A stretch of 64,000 nucleotides of DNA. It comes from Bathynomus jamesi. Its lineage: Eukaryota > Arthropoda > Malacostraca > Isopoda > Cirolanidae. Both the position numbers and the translations under genes were made by a program. Where the stretch lies: positions 649,001-713,000 of the forward strand of contig JAJOZX010000921.1 of assembly GCA_023014485.1 (NCBI GenBank), given 5' to 3'. Positions within the stretch are counted from its first letter, which is position 1, and the number at the start of each line of letters is the position of its first letter. The notes under the pieces are model-generated. The model had not been told where the DNA came from and did no database searches. It worked only from the letters and a program-made list of their open reading frames with translations. Positions 1-11,307 of the stretch are shown one piece after another.

Positions 1-12
1 CTCAGCTGATGT

Positions 13-456
13 GGATCTTTTCCGTTTGACTGCCGCCATTGAAACATAAGAGGTGAGTGCCCCCAGCCTTCTTTACTTAGCCTTATAAGGCTAACTAACG
101 AAAATATCATGACCTAACCTAACCAATCGTTAGGTCAACTGTACGACCTTGATGATTGGTTAGGTTAGGTCGTGATATTTTTGTTAGTTAGCCTTATAAA
201 GCTAACTAAAGAAGGCTGGAGGCCCTGATCTTCAGGTGATCCCTTATTTTTCTGAGTACACAATTAAAACTTAAAAATTAAGCATGGATCTTGAAAGTAA
301 TTAAAATTGCTTATAAGAAACAAAATTTGAAGGGGAAATTAAGAAAAGCTTTTTTATAAAGTAACTTATTTTGTATCATCAAGACATTTCAGTTAAAATA
401 CAAAATACAAAAAGTTTAATTATGTTTCAATGGCGGCAGTCAAACGGAAAAGATCC
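13..456. repeat. MITE-like element with 35-bp inverted ends
   Basis: A 35-base segment at 13-47 recurs as its reverse complement at 422-456, apparently without mismatch, enclosing about 375 bases of AT-rich sequence with no coding potential. This is the layout of a miniature inverted-repeat transposable element. The outer ends diverge just outside the arms and the left end may extend beyond the window, so no target duplication can be shown. A second, independent hairpin is nested inside at 66-216. Confidence 0.6.
66..216. repeat. Nested hairpin, 63-bp arms
   Basis: Bases 66-128 and 154-216 are inverted copies of each other with about five mismatches, separated by a 25-base loop. The arms hold a block of GGTTAGGTTAGGTC followed by GTGATATTTTTGTTAGTTAGCC. 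Part of this unit, including the loop, recurs at about 57580-57665, so it is a dispersed family rather than a chance palindrome. Confidence 0.7.
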
Positions 457-582
457 GCTGATGTTTCATGCCAATCATGTACCAAAACAATGCCAGTACT
501 GTACTTATTAGGCTGTTTATTTTGTTAAAGAAATGTTTTTAATGTAAATATTAGTTTGTAGGTATGTTTTAATAAAAAAATA

Positions 583-1230
583 CAGTACACTCAAACCCCA
601 TTAATTCAACACTTTCAGGGCTCTACCTGTGTTCAATAACCTGGAAGGTACGAATTAACTGGACAGTATGAAATTAGTTGGATATTTCAAACTTTTGGAT
701 GAAGTATTGAAGTATTTGTATACAAAATTTGTTGATTATTTTAACATGTTATACAATTGTGTGGTGTATTTCTTAAATCTACTGTCCAGTAACTAAACTG
801 TACTGTATAAATGAATTGCAAAATTTTTAAACTATTTCTTCATAATATTAATAGTAATATTGTACAGTTTTATTACTGTAATACTGTACAGTATTTATGT
901 TATTAATATTTAGTTTAGTTATTAGTCTTACAATGCGTCATAGTGGTGGTAACTATCTTATTCTGAATAGCCACAAATTAATTTCAGATTCCAGGCACAA
1001 ACACTAAATATCACATGCAAGTAATTTTTTTATATTGTACTGCATGTTATTTTGTACATATTAGGAACTGTTAGAGAAATACAGACTCTTCACCTTCAAC
1101 TTCCATAGGGTCACTTTCCAGGTAGATCTCTGGGAATATTCCTCTGATATTTCGAAGGGTCGAAGAAATGTATGAATTAACCCAAAGTATGAAATAACAG
1201 TGTGAGAATTAACAGGGTTCAAGTGTGCTT
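583..1230. mobile_element. Pogo/Tigger-like MITE
   Basis: The left end CAGTACACTCAAACCCCATT (583-602) matches the reverse complement of the right end near 1210-1230 with a few mismatches, and TA precedes the left end. A CAGT start next to TA is usual for pogo/Tigger members of the Tc1/mariner superfamily. The 650-base interior has no open reading frame, so it would be non-autonomous. Family placement is inference from the ends only. Confidence 0.5.
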
Positions 1231-2649
1231 AAATTAGTTTTTTTTTTTTTTTCATGGTTAATAAGGATGTGGCAATACAATTATCGAAAAAATTTCATAT
1301 CTGTGATAATGTTCTATTCATTGGATGACTCCTCAGTATAGAACCTGCTTCAAATAATTTTTATTTTTGAGTTAGCTTTGGTAGTATATTGAAAGACTTT
1401 TTGTATAATAGCGATTTAAAAGGAAAATGAAGGTTTGATTTAATTTTTAATTGTCAACACGCTGTATTTATTTAAAGGCATGTTTATATTTTAGTATTCT
1501 GTGTTTATTACAGGAATACAAAAGGATTTCTTTTCACAATGTATGATACTTAACCAAATTTAGCTGATGAAACAGGTTGATGAAATTAAAGGAGTAACAT
1601 TATTTTGCCCCAGTTTCTGGAGCTTTGCCAAACATGTAGTCTCACTGGAGACTGAGTGCAAAATATTGTAATGCTTGGTCAGGGCATGGACCAAGAGCCC
1701 AGGCCATTAGGGGGGCCTAGCAGCCCCGGCCCACAGTTATCATAAAGCAGTGAGAGTGTTCTCAATTGAGTCAAGTGTCAAATCAAACTGTAATATGAAA
1801 CAAATTGGATTTCAAGGGGCCAGGACTTCATTATGTCTGAGGGCCCAGGTTGCTGTCACTCCACCCCTGCACTTGGTATTGCATTATTTTACATGTTTTA
1901 ATATGAATTTTGTGGCATTGTAAATGCATAATCTTTTATTAAACTTAGTATGACAAATTAGCACACACACACACATACACACACACACTTAATAAATGCT
2001 TTGGTAATAAACAAGCTTCTTACAACTTGTAATTTACCAAGCAAAGTTACTCAAAAGAGAATTAAATTTTGTTCACATCTTTTAAATGAAATAAGGAATT
2101 ATTTATGTATATTTTTTATATTGAACTTTTTTAAAGTGTTCATTAGCCTATAAGAAAGTGGTTTTCTATATATTATTACTTAGTAAATTAGTAAATTTTT
2201 AATCATTATAATTGTATGAAGTTAGAAAAACCATTTTGTAATGATAAATGGTGATTATAGGCCCTATATTGCCACATTACCATACCTGTAGTGTCATGTG
2301 ATTTGTAAAGATGTAAAAAAAATTTATCAACCAAAAATTTTAATAAGGGTGTACCGTGTATGCAAGGTTCACAAAAATTAATCTTAAATATGTTCATTTA
2401 TTTAATGGACTCAGAGTTTTCAATGGAGAGGGGCCAAGAGCTATTTTGACCTTACTTGGGGTACTCTGGTACCTAGCTACAGAGAAGGGAAGCATCTTCT
2501 GACAGTGAAAACATTGGTTCATGTGACATGTTATATGTTTAATATTTATATTTGAAACTGATTTTATTATATATTCACCATACAGTACATTATGAGAGTT
2601 GGTCAGAAAACTGTCAAACTCTGACAATAGTTGCCGAAATACATGACCC
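1231..2649. other. AT-rich stretch, no gene recognised
   Basis: No reading frame here shows recognisable similarity to a protein. A short (CA)n tract with one interruption lies at about 1962-1990. No terminal repeats were noticed. The missing N-terminal exons of FBXL4 were looked for here and not found. Confidence 0.5.
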
Positions 2650-3261
2650 ACTCCCCACGATGAGACCCAATTTGAACAACATCCTCTCCCCGAGGATCCA
2701 GTCCCCTGTCGCAGCTACACGGTGTGACTGAGGGGAGCTCGGCCGCGCCCACGAGTCTCATGGATCTGCCCTTGCCTCCTGGTGCCATTTTTTCCACCCC
2801 TCCACAAGACCACTCTGGTTCACCTCCTTCCACCCCCAACATCCCCAGCCCCCTCCTTGTCAGCCACCCTGAGCACGCTCGCCCTCCCACCCGCCCGGTC
2901 CTTCTGGTACCCCCTATCGCCACCCAGGGTCTGCCGTGAGACCCCGGACAGGCAGGGAGGCGCCACTTTGGGAAGTAAAATGCCCTCCTGGCCCGAACAC
3001 AGAAGCCCGCCAAAATACTTCTGACCCTCTCAGCCCACGACATTCCTCTGACTGCTGTGGTCCACGCCTCCAGTCTCGCTCGGCCGACTCGACCCCGCAA
3101 CCTCCGCGGAGATCGACTGGCCGACCGATTCCTTCCCTGGTGGATGGTAGATAGCCAGCCATGCTCCTGACCCATCCTTCACCTTCGCGAACTCCGGATC
3201 TCCCTTCACACGCCATCCTCCTAACACCTACACCTTTACCCATCCCCCTTCATCAACTAAT

Positions 3262-3998
3262 GGATCCCCCTAAAACCACAAAAGTACACTGGAACTGCAG
3301 AGGAATATTCGCAAACTATGAAGGCCTTAACTCCTTGATTGCTACTTCCCATCCAGTGTGTGTCTGTCTCCAGGAGCTAATCCTTGGGACGAGGCCCATG
3401 CCCTGCCCTACTGGATATTCCTGCATCACCACCCCGTCTCCTACCTGCACTCAAAGGGGGGCTGCCATTCCCATACACCACGCAGTCCCCTTCCACAACC
3501 TCTCTATCCGGTCCGCACTACAGGTGATTGTCGCCCTGCTTTCCCTGGATAGACAGTACACCGTCTGCTCAATCTACCTCCCTCCCCACGCTCAAGTCTC
3601 CCGCGATGACCTGGTGGAGGTTGTACAACAACTCCCCAGGCCCTTTCTACTACTGGCCGATTTCAATACTCGCCACCCCTTGTGGGGCGACACACACTCC
3701 ACCTATATGGTCCCAACCCTGATTACTGTCATGACCGAGCTCTCCTTCGAGTGCCTCAATGATGGCTCTCCTACATTCTATCATGCCACCACCTGCACTC
3801 CATCCTGTATAGACCTGTCCCTCATTTCGACTGATGCCCTCCTAGATTTCACATGGCAAGTCCTCCAAGAGGACTATGGAAGTGATCATTTCCTCATTCA
3901 ACTCACGCTCAATCGGCCCGACCAGATTGTTCGGGTACCGGTAAGGTGGATTACTACCAATGCGAATTGGGCCCGCTTCCGCGACAATACATATACAA
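3262..3998 (+). pseudogene. LINE endonuclease domain (exonuclease-endonuclease-phosphatase fold)
   Basis: The open frame starting at 3161 reads through a typical LINE endonuclease. It has KVHWNCRG near the start (the N of the active site), CLQE about 30 residues later (catalytic glutamate), LLLADFNTRHPLWGD around residue 165 (D and N of the metal site), a serine/aspartate segment DLSLIST, and GSDHFLI near the end (the SDH signature). The domain would nick target DNA to prime reverse transcription. The frame is intact up to 3998, where the hAT-like element interrupts it; it resumes in frame at 7556. Residues beyond 3998 in the long frame belong to the inserted element. Confidence 0.85.
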
Positions 3999-6900
3999 TA
4001 GGGTGTGACCGTTGCCCTCCAAAAATCAAAAAATGGTCCTACAATGCTGTTCAAAGTTTTAGTGTTGTGTATTTATCTAGGAAACACCCCTGTAAATTTT
4101 CTTGGAGATCGGTGCATGTTTGAGCTAGCACCGTCGTACCAGCAAGTATTGCTATTTCAGCTTATGAACTTCATAAATAAGCGTGAAAATAGCACATTTT
4201 ATCAGATTTTCATTTCCGGGTCTGGAACGCTGACCCACAAATTTTCGATGTATTATTTTATTGCATTTAATTTTAATGATGCTCTTTTCTTTTCCCTTGA
4301 CAGTGATTTGATGTTGTGAATAGAGAATTTAATCATGGATACATGGCAAGATGATGAGTATGTCAGAATGTTATTGGGCACCGTACCCCAGAAAGAAAAG
4401 GAAATAAAGGGCTGCAAAACTGCCAACTAATAGGCAGGTCTTACTATGTCTGTTAGCAAACCTTCGGGATATGCATTGGGACCAGGCTTTATCTGCCACC
4501 ATTGACAATGTGCTTTTGCATTACCAGAAGGCGAATGTCCCGACCATTACAGGCAGGAACAATATTGGGCGAGTGATTAAAACTTACTATGACAAAGACT
4601 ACATGTGCTTATGAAAAAGAATGAGGATAGAAGATGGGCTGATGATCCTGGAATTATGAAGTTTAAATCAGAATTGAGCCTGACGATGAAATTTTATAAG
4701 AACACAGTGTTGAAAGACATGGTGGCTGCGAAAAAGGGGAAAACTCAGGCCGAACAAGATGCCATCGATACTGACATACTCTTTATGAAAAGCATGCTAA
4801 GTGACAGAGTAGCTACCTACTCTGGGGTAAACAACGTACTCACAGAAAAGGTTCAGAAGCGACAGAAAAGGCAGATGCGAGAAGAGAAGCGACAAGAGAG
4901 AGAGCAATGTAATCATGCTGAGAATGTACAGGCTGATATTGATTCACCTATTAGCTCTGATGAGGACGATGACATTGATGAGGCCAGCACTGCTGAACCA
5001 AAGAGAAAACATCGGAGAACAGTGAAAGAGGGAGTTTCAATTTTTGTGCCCCATGATATTCTGAAGTCGGCAGAACTTGTTTCATGCAGTGTTCGAAACA
5101 ACATCTCGCCGACCCAGCTGAGTGCAATTGTGTACTCCCTTGTATCTGCATGTGGTGGAGATACATCAAAGCTGAGTCTAAATGCAAGGACGGCCCACCG
5201 ATACCGAGCTTCCATCGTGTCAGAAATAAGTTTAAAAATCATGGATGAATGGCAACCATCAGACAAAGTACTGGTGCACTGGGATGGTAAACTTATGGAC
5301 AGCTGGATTCCAAAGGCACTGATGACGCCTGCCCATTCTTGTGTCTGGTGTCAATGGCACAAAGCTTCTTGGAGTCCCACCTCTTCTGCATTTGACTCAA
5401 AAAGCTGGCCTGGTTCAAGGAGACTTGATATCAACAGCAACCAAACAACTTCTGGTCGATTGGGAGTGTGAACAGAATGTCGTTGGTATGGTTTTCGACA
5501 CAACTTCATCCAATACAGGTAAACCTATTTCAAACATCAGCGTGAATTTATCACAACATTAATACCAAAATACAGTGAATGATTTAACAGAAATCTGCAA
5601 AAAGTACGTGCCTGAAATGGTGGCCTTAAACTACAATTACATTTTTTTTCAGGACAAAAAACAGCTGCTTGCGTCTCCCTCCAAAAGGAATTAGAGCGTG
5701 CCGTATTCTGGTGCGCTTGTCGCAGGCATGTGGGCGAAGTCATCCTAGGTGTTTGCTGGGATTGCTTGAAAGTGGAGGGCTCTTCAAGTCCAAACATAAT
5801 GGTTTTCCAGAGGTGAGTCATAAGCTTTACAAAATAACAAGGAATATTATTATCTAATGAACAAATTTAGTGGAATTTCTTTTATTAGACTTATAAGATA
5901 TACTAACACCAAGCAAATGATCGATCATATCAATCTTAATACCCCTAAAACAATATTATAGATTAGTACGAAATAAAATAATCCCAATAATTGCATTTCT
6001 AGGTTCAAGAACCATTTCTCTCAACTGGCGTACAATGAAAAAAAGAAATACTACTACCCTGCAATGCCTGGAGTGTTTGAGGAGCGCCAGCAGGAGATGG
6101 CTGACTTCTTCCGTGAATCTCTAGCCCAACCATTTACACGTGGCGACTACAAGGAGCTGGTAGAGCTTTGTCTGCTGCTTGTAACTAAAGGATCTGAGCC
6201 AGTGAACTTCACAATGGTCTACCCCGGCACTTCACAAAGCAAGGTGGATGGCTAAACTGCTCTATACCCTCAAGATTGTTCTTTTGTCAGGCCAGATCAA
6301 AGAGCAGTTTCCCAAAGCCGAGGTTGTGACTAAAAGTCAAATCAGCAAGTTAGAACGGTTTGCTGTGTTCACAGTCGCTGTTTATGTCCCATGGTGGATT
6401 GTTTGCCCCGTTCCAGCAAGTGCGCCACTGAATGACTTGAATTTGGTCAAAACCTTGGCTGAATTTGCCCATATGACGCCACAATAGTTGACAAAGCACG
6501 TGTGGCACTCGGTAGACACACTTGGTACCTAACTGAGGAGTTGGCCCCACTGGCTTTGTTCTCATCCCAAGTACAAGAAAGGACAAAAGAGGAGATGAGG
6601 AAGGCCCTTCTTTGCCTGAAGGCACTGAAGTTACTAAGAGTGTGGGGCTCAATCATGGGGGCTATGGAAAGCCATATCTTCCCCCTGTCCCAGAAAGTGG
6701 CACTGCCCTGGTGGACCTAATTGGGCCTGACTCAAGCCGGTTTCTTCACCATTTTAGGCATGCCCTATCAGTTTCTCCACAGTCCAGCCAGTGAATGGGC
6801 GGATCATGACGACTACCTGAACATGAAACGGGTTGTGGACAAGCTTCAGGTCATCAATGAGGCTGCAGAGCGTGGTGTAAAACTTTGCCATGACTTTCTT

Positions 6901-7555
6901 AATGTTGCCAGGGATGAGGAGCACTTTCAAGAAGTCCTTCAAGTAGTTGAAAATGACAGACTCCGCGTTCCTAATCAGCGCAAATGATCATCTGTTTCCG
7001 AACAGAAATCATGGTTTCTTGCTCTAGAGAATAATACCTTGTGAATATATGATAAAACCCCTTAATGTACCATGAGAGAATAAGAATGATTAACTTTTTT
7101 GTGTTAGTGATAACAGCTTTAATTAAGACAGGCAAATGATTTGTGTTAATATCCCTTATGATTAGGCTGACCATACATACCGTTTGAACGGACAGTACTA
7201 CGTCTACCTAAATTTTTGTATGGGTTCTGTCACTGAAGAATAATTGTAAGCTCAATATGTTTATGTACTTACTTTTCATGAATACAGAATATTACGTAAC
7301 CCTGTCCCTTTTTTGCCATCCCATTGTCCCGTTTTTGTCTCAAGGAAATATGGTCAGCCTACTTATGATGGTTGTGTAATCTCATATTAGGCGCGTATGC
7401 CGTATAAGCAAAATCGCTATTTTTCAAATTGCTGGTGCTAACTCGAATATGCATGAATCTTCAAAAATTGCGTGTGGGTATTTTTTATGTCAATATGCAA
7501 CACCAAAATTTTGAACAGCATTGTAGGACAAAGTTGGGGCAACTGTCACACCCTA
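3999..7555 (+). mobile_element. hAT-like DNA transposon, copy A, with 8-bp TSDs
   Basis: The element starts TAGGGTGTGACCGTTGCCC at 3999 and ends with the inverted equivalent at 7555; similarity between the ends extends over roughly 75 bases. It is flanked by identical 8-base duplications ATATACAA at 3991-3998 and 7556-7563. Removing the element and one duplication rejoins the LINE reading frame, so the boundaries are exact. An 8-bp duplication and a TAGGG start agree with the hAT superfamily (known consensus YARNG). It carries a decayed, intron-containing transposase gene. Confidence 0.9.
4400..6987 (+). pseudogene. hAT-like transposase, copy A (most complete of three)
   Basis: A divergent transposase read across several frames. 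Order of blocks: an N-terminal helical segment (about 4425-4600), a basic/acidic linker with EEKRQEREQ and an aspartate run (4850-4990), VLVHWDGKLM (about 5266; possible first catalytic D), MVFDTTSSNTG (about 5490; possible second D), CACRRHVGEVIL (about 5720), a basic ARWMAKLLYTLKI block (about 6240), RHTWYLTEELAPLALF (about 6513) and a C-terminal helical segment ending near 6987. Two introns are suggested by GT..AG sites that keep frame: 5519-5652 and 5813-6002. Frameshifts near 5320, 6235, 6480, 6610 and 6720 break it. No typical hAT C-terminal dimerisation motif is visible. The superfamily call rests mainly on the 8-bp duplications and TIR start. Confidence 0.7.
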
Positions 7556-9370
7556 ATATACAACCCTTACAACTGCCCACTTCCCATCCGCCGACGAGTG
7601 CATCGCATATTTCAAGTCCGTCGTTGTAGTGGGTGCAAGCACTAGCATCCCACGATCCTCCGCCTACCCCCGCGCCCGACGGGTGCATTGGTGGACCCCG
7701 GAGTGCGTGGAGGCGGTGCGCACCAAGAAGAAGGCTACTCGGTGCTTCTACCGGATGCGACTCCACATCCATCGCACGGAGATGCAGCAGGCCAGGGCCA
7801 TCGCCCGCCACACAATGAAGACAGCGCGCCGAGCCTCTTGGCGTGCCTTTGTGTCCGGCGTCACCGCTACCACACCTTCAGTTACCATCTGGAAGAAGGT
7901 ACGGGGTGTCGAGAGGCGATATGTCCTCTCCCGACCCCCGGTCCTCCAGACTAACGACGGACTCCTATACAAGCCCAAGTCAGTGGCAAACCACCTCGCT
8001 TCTACCTTCGCCGCCGTTTCTTCCTCTGCAGTCATTCCGTACCCACCCCTAACAATAGCCCATCTCCACCATCCATAGACAGCACCTACAACCAATTGTT
8101 CACCATGCGTGAACTACAGGCGGAACTGGCCTCTCGACGATCCCTTTTCCCAGTCCGGACGGTATTCCGTATGGCATGATCCAGCACATCCACACAACCT
8201 TACAAATTTTCCTGCTAGACCTATACAACCGCATATGGATAGAGGGCGCCTTCCCCTAGAGGTGGAAGGAGGCCCACGTCATCCCTATCCCCAAACCTGG
8301 CAAAGATTCCCTGGACCCAACAAACTACAGACCAATTGCCCTGTGTTGTGCCTGCAAAACCCTTGAAAAAAAATGGTCGCTACGCGATTATTGTTCGTCC
8401 TTGAAAATAGCAATTCCTTCCCGTCTACCCAGTCCGGCTTCAAACAATTCCGCTCCACCACTGATCCCCTCCTGCTCCTCAGCCGAGACATACAGGATGC
8501 CTTCGACAATGGACACTTCGTACTATCAATTTTTTTAGATATTCAGAAGGCGTACGACACCACCCATCGGGCAATGATCCTTAGTCAGCTCCGACATCTA
8601 GGCCTCGCCGGAGCCATGCCGACCTTCATCGGGGTCTTCCTTTCCTCCTGAACCTTTAAAGTCTGGGTGGGCTCAGTCCTCTCTGACACCTTCGTGCAGG
8701 AGGACGGGGTCCCACAGGGAAGCATCCTCAGTGTTTTCTGCTTCTCCGTCATCATGAACACAGTCTCAAAAATGCCTTCCACCCACCATCCGCTCTTCCA
8801 TCGACGCAGATGACCTTGCGATCTACTTCGCAGGGCGAGAACCATCCGTCGTTCAATGGCAAATGCAGCTTGCCATCTACCGGGTGGAAAGGTGGGCGAC
8901 GTCGGTGGGTTTCCGCCTCTCCACCCCCCAAGTCCAAGTGTATGCTCTTCAGTAGAAGAAGATCCGCAACCCTCCCTCTTCCCTTTGTCACATTATACAG
9001 TAATCCTCTTGAGGTGGTACCCTCCACACGTTTTCTGGGCATGACCCTAGACCGACGGCTCAACTGGGTTCCCCATCTCAAGCACCTGAAGCAACCCCTT
9101 CGACATCCCCTCGCTCTCCTAGATCACCTCTCCCACATCACATGGGGTGCAGATCGACTCTCTCTTCTTCGCCTTTACACTTCCATAGTACAGTCGAAGC
9201 TGGACTCTGGCAGTGCAGTTTACGGTTCAGCCTTCAATGCCCACCTCCGTATCTTGGACCCAGTCCTTAATAGAGGCCTCCGCCTCGCCACCGGTGCTTT
9301 CCGCTCCTCCCCAGCCTCCAGCCTCCAAGTGGACTGCAATTATCTCCCTCCTGGGTACGGCAGTTTCTGA
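7556..9370 (+). pseudogene. LINE linker and reverse transcriptase, frameshifted
   Basis: After the hAT-like insertion the LINE continues with a basic linker (HWWTPECVEAVRTKKK near 7695) that in jockey-type elements joins the endonuclease to the polymerase. RT motifs follow in several frames: FLDIQKAYDTTHRAM (motif A, about 8530-8575), DGVPQGSILS (about 8705), IDADDLAIYF (motif C with the ADD pair, about 8800-8830) and FLGMTLDRRLNW in the thumb (about 9030-9065). Frame changes near 8080, 8370, 8650 and 8800 and stop codons make it non-functional. The palm signature residues themselves are still present. Confidence 0.8.
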
Positions 9371-9589
9371 ACTACCACCCCAGGGATGGAGCTGGCACTT
9401 CACTGAAGTGGTCCACTCTTTCCTTGACCTTTTCAACATGCCCGCCCCCTCAGTTATCCCCATTTCATACAGCATCTACCCCCCCCTAGCTCTTCACCCC
9501 TATCAAGTTTTGCAGGGACCTGTGTGTCCTACCGAAGAATACCACGAGCGCCACGGTATACAGGTCACTCTTCCGTGAACATGCAACCC

Positions 9590-10140
9590 AACACCCGGAC
9601 GCAGTCGCCATTTATACAGATGGTTCCCGCTTGGAGGCTAGTGTTGCCTCCTCAACGGTGATTCTGTCCCAGCCACTTTCCCGAGGTATCAGCCTGCCCC
9701 GCGAGACCTCCGTTTTCTCGGTGGAACTTTTCGCGATTACGGAGGCCCTCGACATTGTGCGCATCCACTCTGCCAGCTCCTTCGTCATTTATTCAGATTC
9801 TCACCGCACTTCTCTCCCTAGAAAGATTTAATCCTCCTCACCCGCTCGTCTGTACCATCCAGCAAACCTTCCACTTTTTAACGGCCTTCCGACACAAGAC
9901 AGTCGCCTTCTGCAGGGTCCTGGCTCATGTCGGCATCCAGGGTAACGAGGAGGCGGACCGCACGGCAAAGACGGCCTGCTCACTGCCGGCCTCCTCCCGA
10001 CCCCTCCCCTTCTCCGACTTCTTCCTGACTCTCTGCTCCCACTTCCGCTCCATGTGGCAGCGGGAATGGGACCAGGCCACGCAAAATAAACTCCACAGGA
10101 TCAAGCCACAAATAGGATACGGTCCCGCCATAAAGAAGTA
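9590..10140 (+). pseudogene. LINE ribonuclease H domain
   Basis: YTDGSRLE near 9615 is the first catalytic aspartate of RNase H, VELFAITEAL near 9725 supplies the glutamate, YSDS near 9795 the second aspartate, and AHVGIQGNEEAD near 9925 the C-terminal histidine/aspartate box. The order and spacing match RNase H domains of I/jockey-group LINEs. One frame change lies at about 9800. It would remove the RNA strand after first-strand synthesis. A cysteine/histidine-bearing tail, typical of these elements, is only weakly suggested after 10190. Confidence 0.75.
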
Positions 10141-10583
10141 ATTCTAGCCCGTCTCCGCCTAGGCCACACCCGCATCACCCACGGACACCTTATGGTGAAA
10201 TCGCCAGCCCTGCTCTACCCTACCTGTCCATGCCCCTATCACTGTCATACACTTCCTGGTGGAATGCCCAAACCTGTCCGTTCTTTGTCGCAGGTGTTTC
10301 CCTCTTGTCCGAAAATCCCATACCTGACCATCTACGATCCATACTACTCACCGAAGGCCCTCACTTTTCAACAGAAGCGATTTTCCTCTTCCTCACTCAC
10401 TCCCATCTGCTCCATCGCGTCTAAGACCATACCCCTCCTACCCACTATCCAGCAACTGACCCTTACTCACCCCCCTAGTCTACCACCCCCAACACAGTAA
10501 CACCACCCACCCACTGCCTCGCCGAGATATGTACTGCTTTCTGTAGGTACGAATCGGCGGTAAATTAAAAAAAAAAAAAAAAA

Positions 10584-11052
10584 TTAATTCTATTATTTCC
10601 TTGTACTGGTACATCAGTTAATCAGGTTACTCCCTAGAATCTCTATGATTTGTGGCATTATTTTGCATAAAATGATAATGTCAAGCTATAATTATGGCAT
10701 GATAAAATGTGTGGTATATAATAAAATTCATGTTACTTCACTTACTGGCCAGCCCTATCAGAGTCTCAGTTGAGATTCACTGGTTTGGTTAAACAATTTT
10801 TTTATAATAATAATAATACTTCACCTAGACTTGGAATATTAAAAATTTGAAATCACAATTCGAAGCCAGTGCTTTCATCTCAGTCTGTTTGTTCCCAACT
10901 TCAAAGTATCAACTAAAAAAAATAAATAAAATTTGGATGAATGGAGGTGTGGGAGCCGCATCCCTGTGCTCTTCTGCAGCAGCACTACACCCCTGGTGGC
11001 AAGGGCTGCTGTCAGGGAGTGTAGCCTCAAATAGCTGCCTTACTTTGCCTAC
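10584..11052. other. No feature recognised
   Basis: AT-rich sequence following the LINE poly(A) tail. A more GC-rich patch at 10940-11030 contains short CTGCAGCAGC and CCCTGGTGGC strings but no reading frame with recognisable similarity. Confidence 0.4.
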
Positions 11053-11307
11053 TTAACCCTTTACGGATGAGTCCGCAGCATATGCGGTCACTCTTGTTAC
11101 CAGAATGTATAGGTTTATTGTTATTGAAAACTAAATTATATTTTAGTAACTAGTCACTGAAATGATACACATTTTGGGTTCCTTTCCCAACAACTAAGTG
11201 ACATCTATATATAAATACGTAGAAACATTTATAGAAACAAGGCATTGTAGTACAATTTATATTATTTCTGGTGGACCTTAAGGTACCATCCATCGTTAAA
11301 GGGTTAA
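11053..11307. mobile_element. piggyBac-like MITE (TTAA flanks)
   Basis: TTAA at 11053-11056 is followed by CCCTTTACGGATG, and the right end reads CATCGTTAAAGGG then TTAA at 11304-11307. TTAA duplications with CCCTTT ends are characteristic of piggyBac superfamily elements. The 247-base interior does not code. It lies upstream of the first FBXL4 exon seen here. Confidence 0.6.

Larger units (their letters stand above)
2650..10583 (+). mobile_element. Jockey/I-type LINE, split by a hAT-like insertion
   Basis: A non-LTR retrotransposon, markedly more GC-rich than its surroundings. In order: a proline-rich segment that may be the end of ORF1 (2700-3150), an apurinic-type endonuclease domain (about 3262-4000), a linker with a WWTPEC motif, a reverse transcriptase (about 8080-9370), a ribonuclease H domain (about 9590-10140) and a poly(A) tail (10567-10583). 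Without the 3557-base insertion at 3999-7555 it is about 4.4 kb. The body has several frameshifts and stops, so it is inactive. It lies upstream of, and in the same orientation as, FBXL4. No target duplication of its own was found; the 5' limit is set by base composition. Confidence 0.85.

Noticed and set aside
2603..3175. 190-codon open frame on the minus strand with R/G-rich sequence
   Set aside because: It is antisense to the GC-rich 5' part of the LINE; the composition (GR-, W-rich) is what the reverse frame of a proline-rich stretch gives, and it has no recognisable domain.
5813..6002. Mitochondrial DNA insert in the intron of hAT-like copy A
   Set aside because: ACTTATAAGATATACTAACACC and similar strings looked mitochondrial at first, but no coding or rRNA match could be followed.
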